Shown here in pieces: positions 63,368 through 64,000 of a stretch of DNA of 64,000 nucleotides (its first letter is position 1; the number at the start of each line of letters is the position of its first letter). Source of the stretch: Oceanobacillus halotolerans (lineage in GTDB: Bacteria; Bacillota; Bacilli; Bacillales; Amphibacillaceae); NCBI RefSeq assembly GCF_010993955.1, contig NZ_WIXL01000001.1, positions 283,317-347,316 on the forward strand. The letters are read 5' to 3'. The position numbers and the translations under genes are program-made. Under the pieces are notes generated by a model. The model saw only the letters and a list, made by a program, of their open reading frames with translations, did not search any database and was not told the DNA's origin.

Positions 63368-64000
63368 ATGCCATTAGTATCAATGAAAGAAATGCTTGAA
63401 CTTGGCAAGAAGAACGGATATGCAGTCGGACAATTCAATTTAAATAACTTAGAGTATGTACAAGCAATTTTACAAGCAGCAGAAGAAGAAAAATCTCCAG
63501 TAATCCTTGGTGTATCTGAAGGTGCTGGAAAATATATGGGAGGATTTAATGTTGTTGTTGCGATGGTCAAAGAATTAATGGAATCCTATGGTACAACCGT
63601 GCCTGTAGCAATTCATCTTGACCATGGCTCAAGCTTTGAAAAATGTGCTGAAGCCATTCATGCTGGATTTACTTCCGTTATGATTGATGCTTCTCATGAA
63701 CCGTTAGAGGATAATATCGCTCTTACGAAAAAAGTAGTGGAATTAGCACATATTCATGGTGTATCTGTTGAAGCAGAACTTGGTCGTGTTGGTGGTCAAG
63801 AAGATGACCTTATTGTGGAAGATGCAGAAGCAGCCTATGCGATCCCGTCTGAATGTGAAAAATTAGTAAACGAAACAAATGTCGATTGCTTTGCACCTGC
63901 TTTAGGTTCTGTACATGGTCCATATAAAGGTGAACCAAACCTTGGTTTTGATCGGATGGAAGAAGTGATGAACCTTACAAACATTCCACTTGTTCTACAT
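63368..64000 (+). CDS. fbaA: Class II fructose-bisphosphate aldolase FbaA (5' part, cut by window end)
   Basis: The first 211 codons of a zinc-dependent class II aldolase that cleaves fructose 1,6-bisphosphate. [24 protein letters not shown] is the family opening. The metal and catalytic residues lie in [14 protein letters not shown] (Asp/His, about 80-86), [14 protein letters not shown] (Glu), and [15 protein letters not shown] (His about 180). AAGGAGGATAACA precedes the ATG at 63368. The frame is open to the last base. Its place after spo0F matches B. subtilis. Confidence 0.95.
   Translation, partial: MPLVSMKEMLELGKKNGYAVGQFNLNNLEYVQAILQAAEEEKSPVILGVSEGAGKYMGGFNVVVAMVKELMESYGTTVPVAIHLDHGSSFEKCAEAIHAGFTSVMIDASHEPLEDNIALTKKVVELAHIHGVSVEAELGRVGGQEDDLIVEDAEAAYAIPSECEKLVNETNVDCFAPALGSVHGPYKGEPNLGFDRMEEVMNLTNIPLVLH

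Overview
The window is a chromosomal stretch of a low-GC Gram-positive endospore former of the Bacillaceae, most like the halotolerant Oceanobacillus/Virgibacillus/Lentibacillus group. The evidence is the spore genes gerQ, cwlJ, pbpG and spo0F, a B. subtilis-like order (ywdI-ywdK-gerQ-cwlJ-hemQ-pta-lipL-ywfO-ywgA-ywhD-pbpG-ywiB-argS ... fadF-mmgABC-acdA ... rpoE-pyrG-spo0F-fbaA), and an ectoine-catabolism cluster typical of salt-adapted bacteria. Species cannot be assigned by eye.

Layout. 1-9.8 kb: a 21-bp-period repeat array, an HxlR regulator, aminopeptidase AmpS, a long RecQ, BrnQ with CodY-like boxes, a CPA antiporter with a TrkA-N domain, a small coiled-coil protein and an AI-2E family permease. 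10-19.9 kb: phosphoglucomutase PgcA, a yybP-ykoY (Mn2+) riboswitch with terminator ahead of a TerC-family gene, DUF488, DUF4003, an OsmC-like protein, cystine symporter TcyP, and the divergent NHEJ pair ligD/ku. 21-30.7 kb: an acyltransferase, the decayed 3' end of a threonine-dehydratase-like gene, a PucR regulator, ectoine hydrolase DoeA, an aldehyde dehydrogenase, a class III aminotransferase and a YjiH-family membrane protein. No DoeB/EutE deacetylase is present here. 31-45.6 kb: small stress and membrane proteins and the syntenic block ywdI to argS. 45.9-58.8 kb: a fatty-acid/branched-chain acyl-CoA degradation region (fadF, thiolase, 3-hydroxyacyl-CoA dehydrogenase, two acyl-CoA dehydrogenases, MeaB, a TetR regulator, and fused mutase IcmF) with a FadR-like operator before fadF and a second palindrome before the thiolase. 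59.4-64 kb: rpoE, pyrG, spo0F behind a SigH promoter and a 0A box, and the start of fbaA.

The main non-genic feature is the density of intergenic repeats. Three groups can be seen. (i) Structured elements of about 80-670 bp with terminal inverted repeats or nested hairpins look like MITE/REP-type non-autonomous elements; several sit inside leaders or 3' regions of operons (ykoY, mmgA, icmF, pyrG). (ii) A family of about 300 bp has two near-full copies and one fragment. (iii) Degenerate tandem arrays have fixed periods of 21 bp (58-300 and 50600-50815) or 51-52 bp (15440-15615, 24440-24625, 62380-62630). These periods are close to whole numbers of DNA helical turns, and I know of no description of them.

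Coding starts were moved in many genes to the codon with the best-spaced ribosome-binding site. Function calls rest on motif recognition and synteny only; no search was run.
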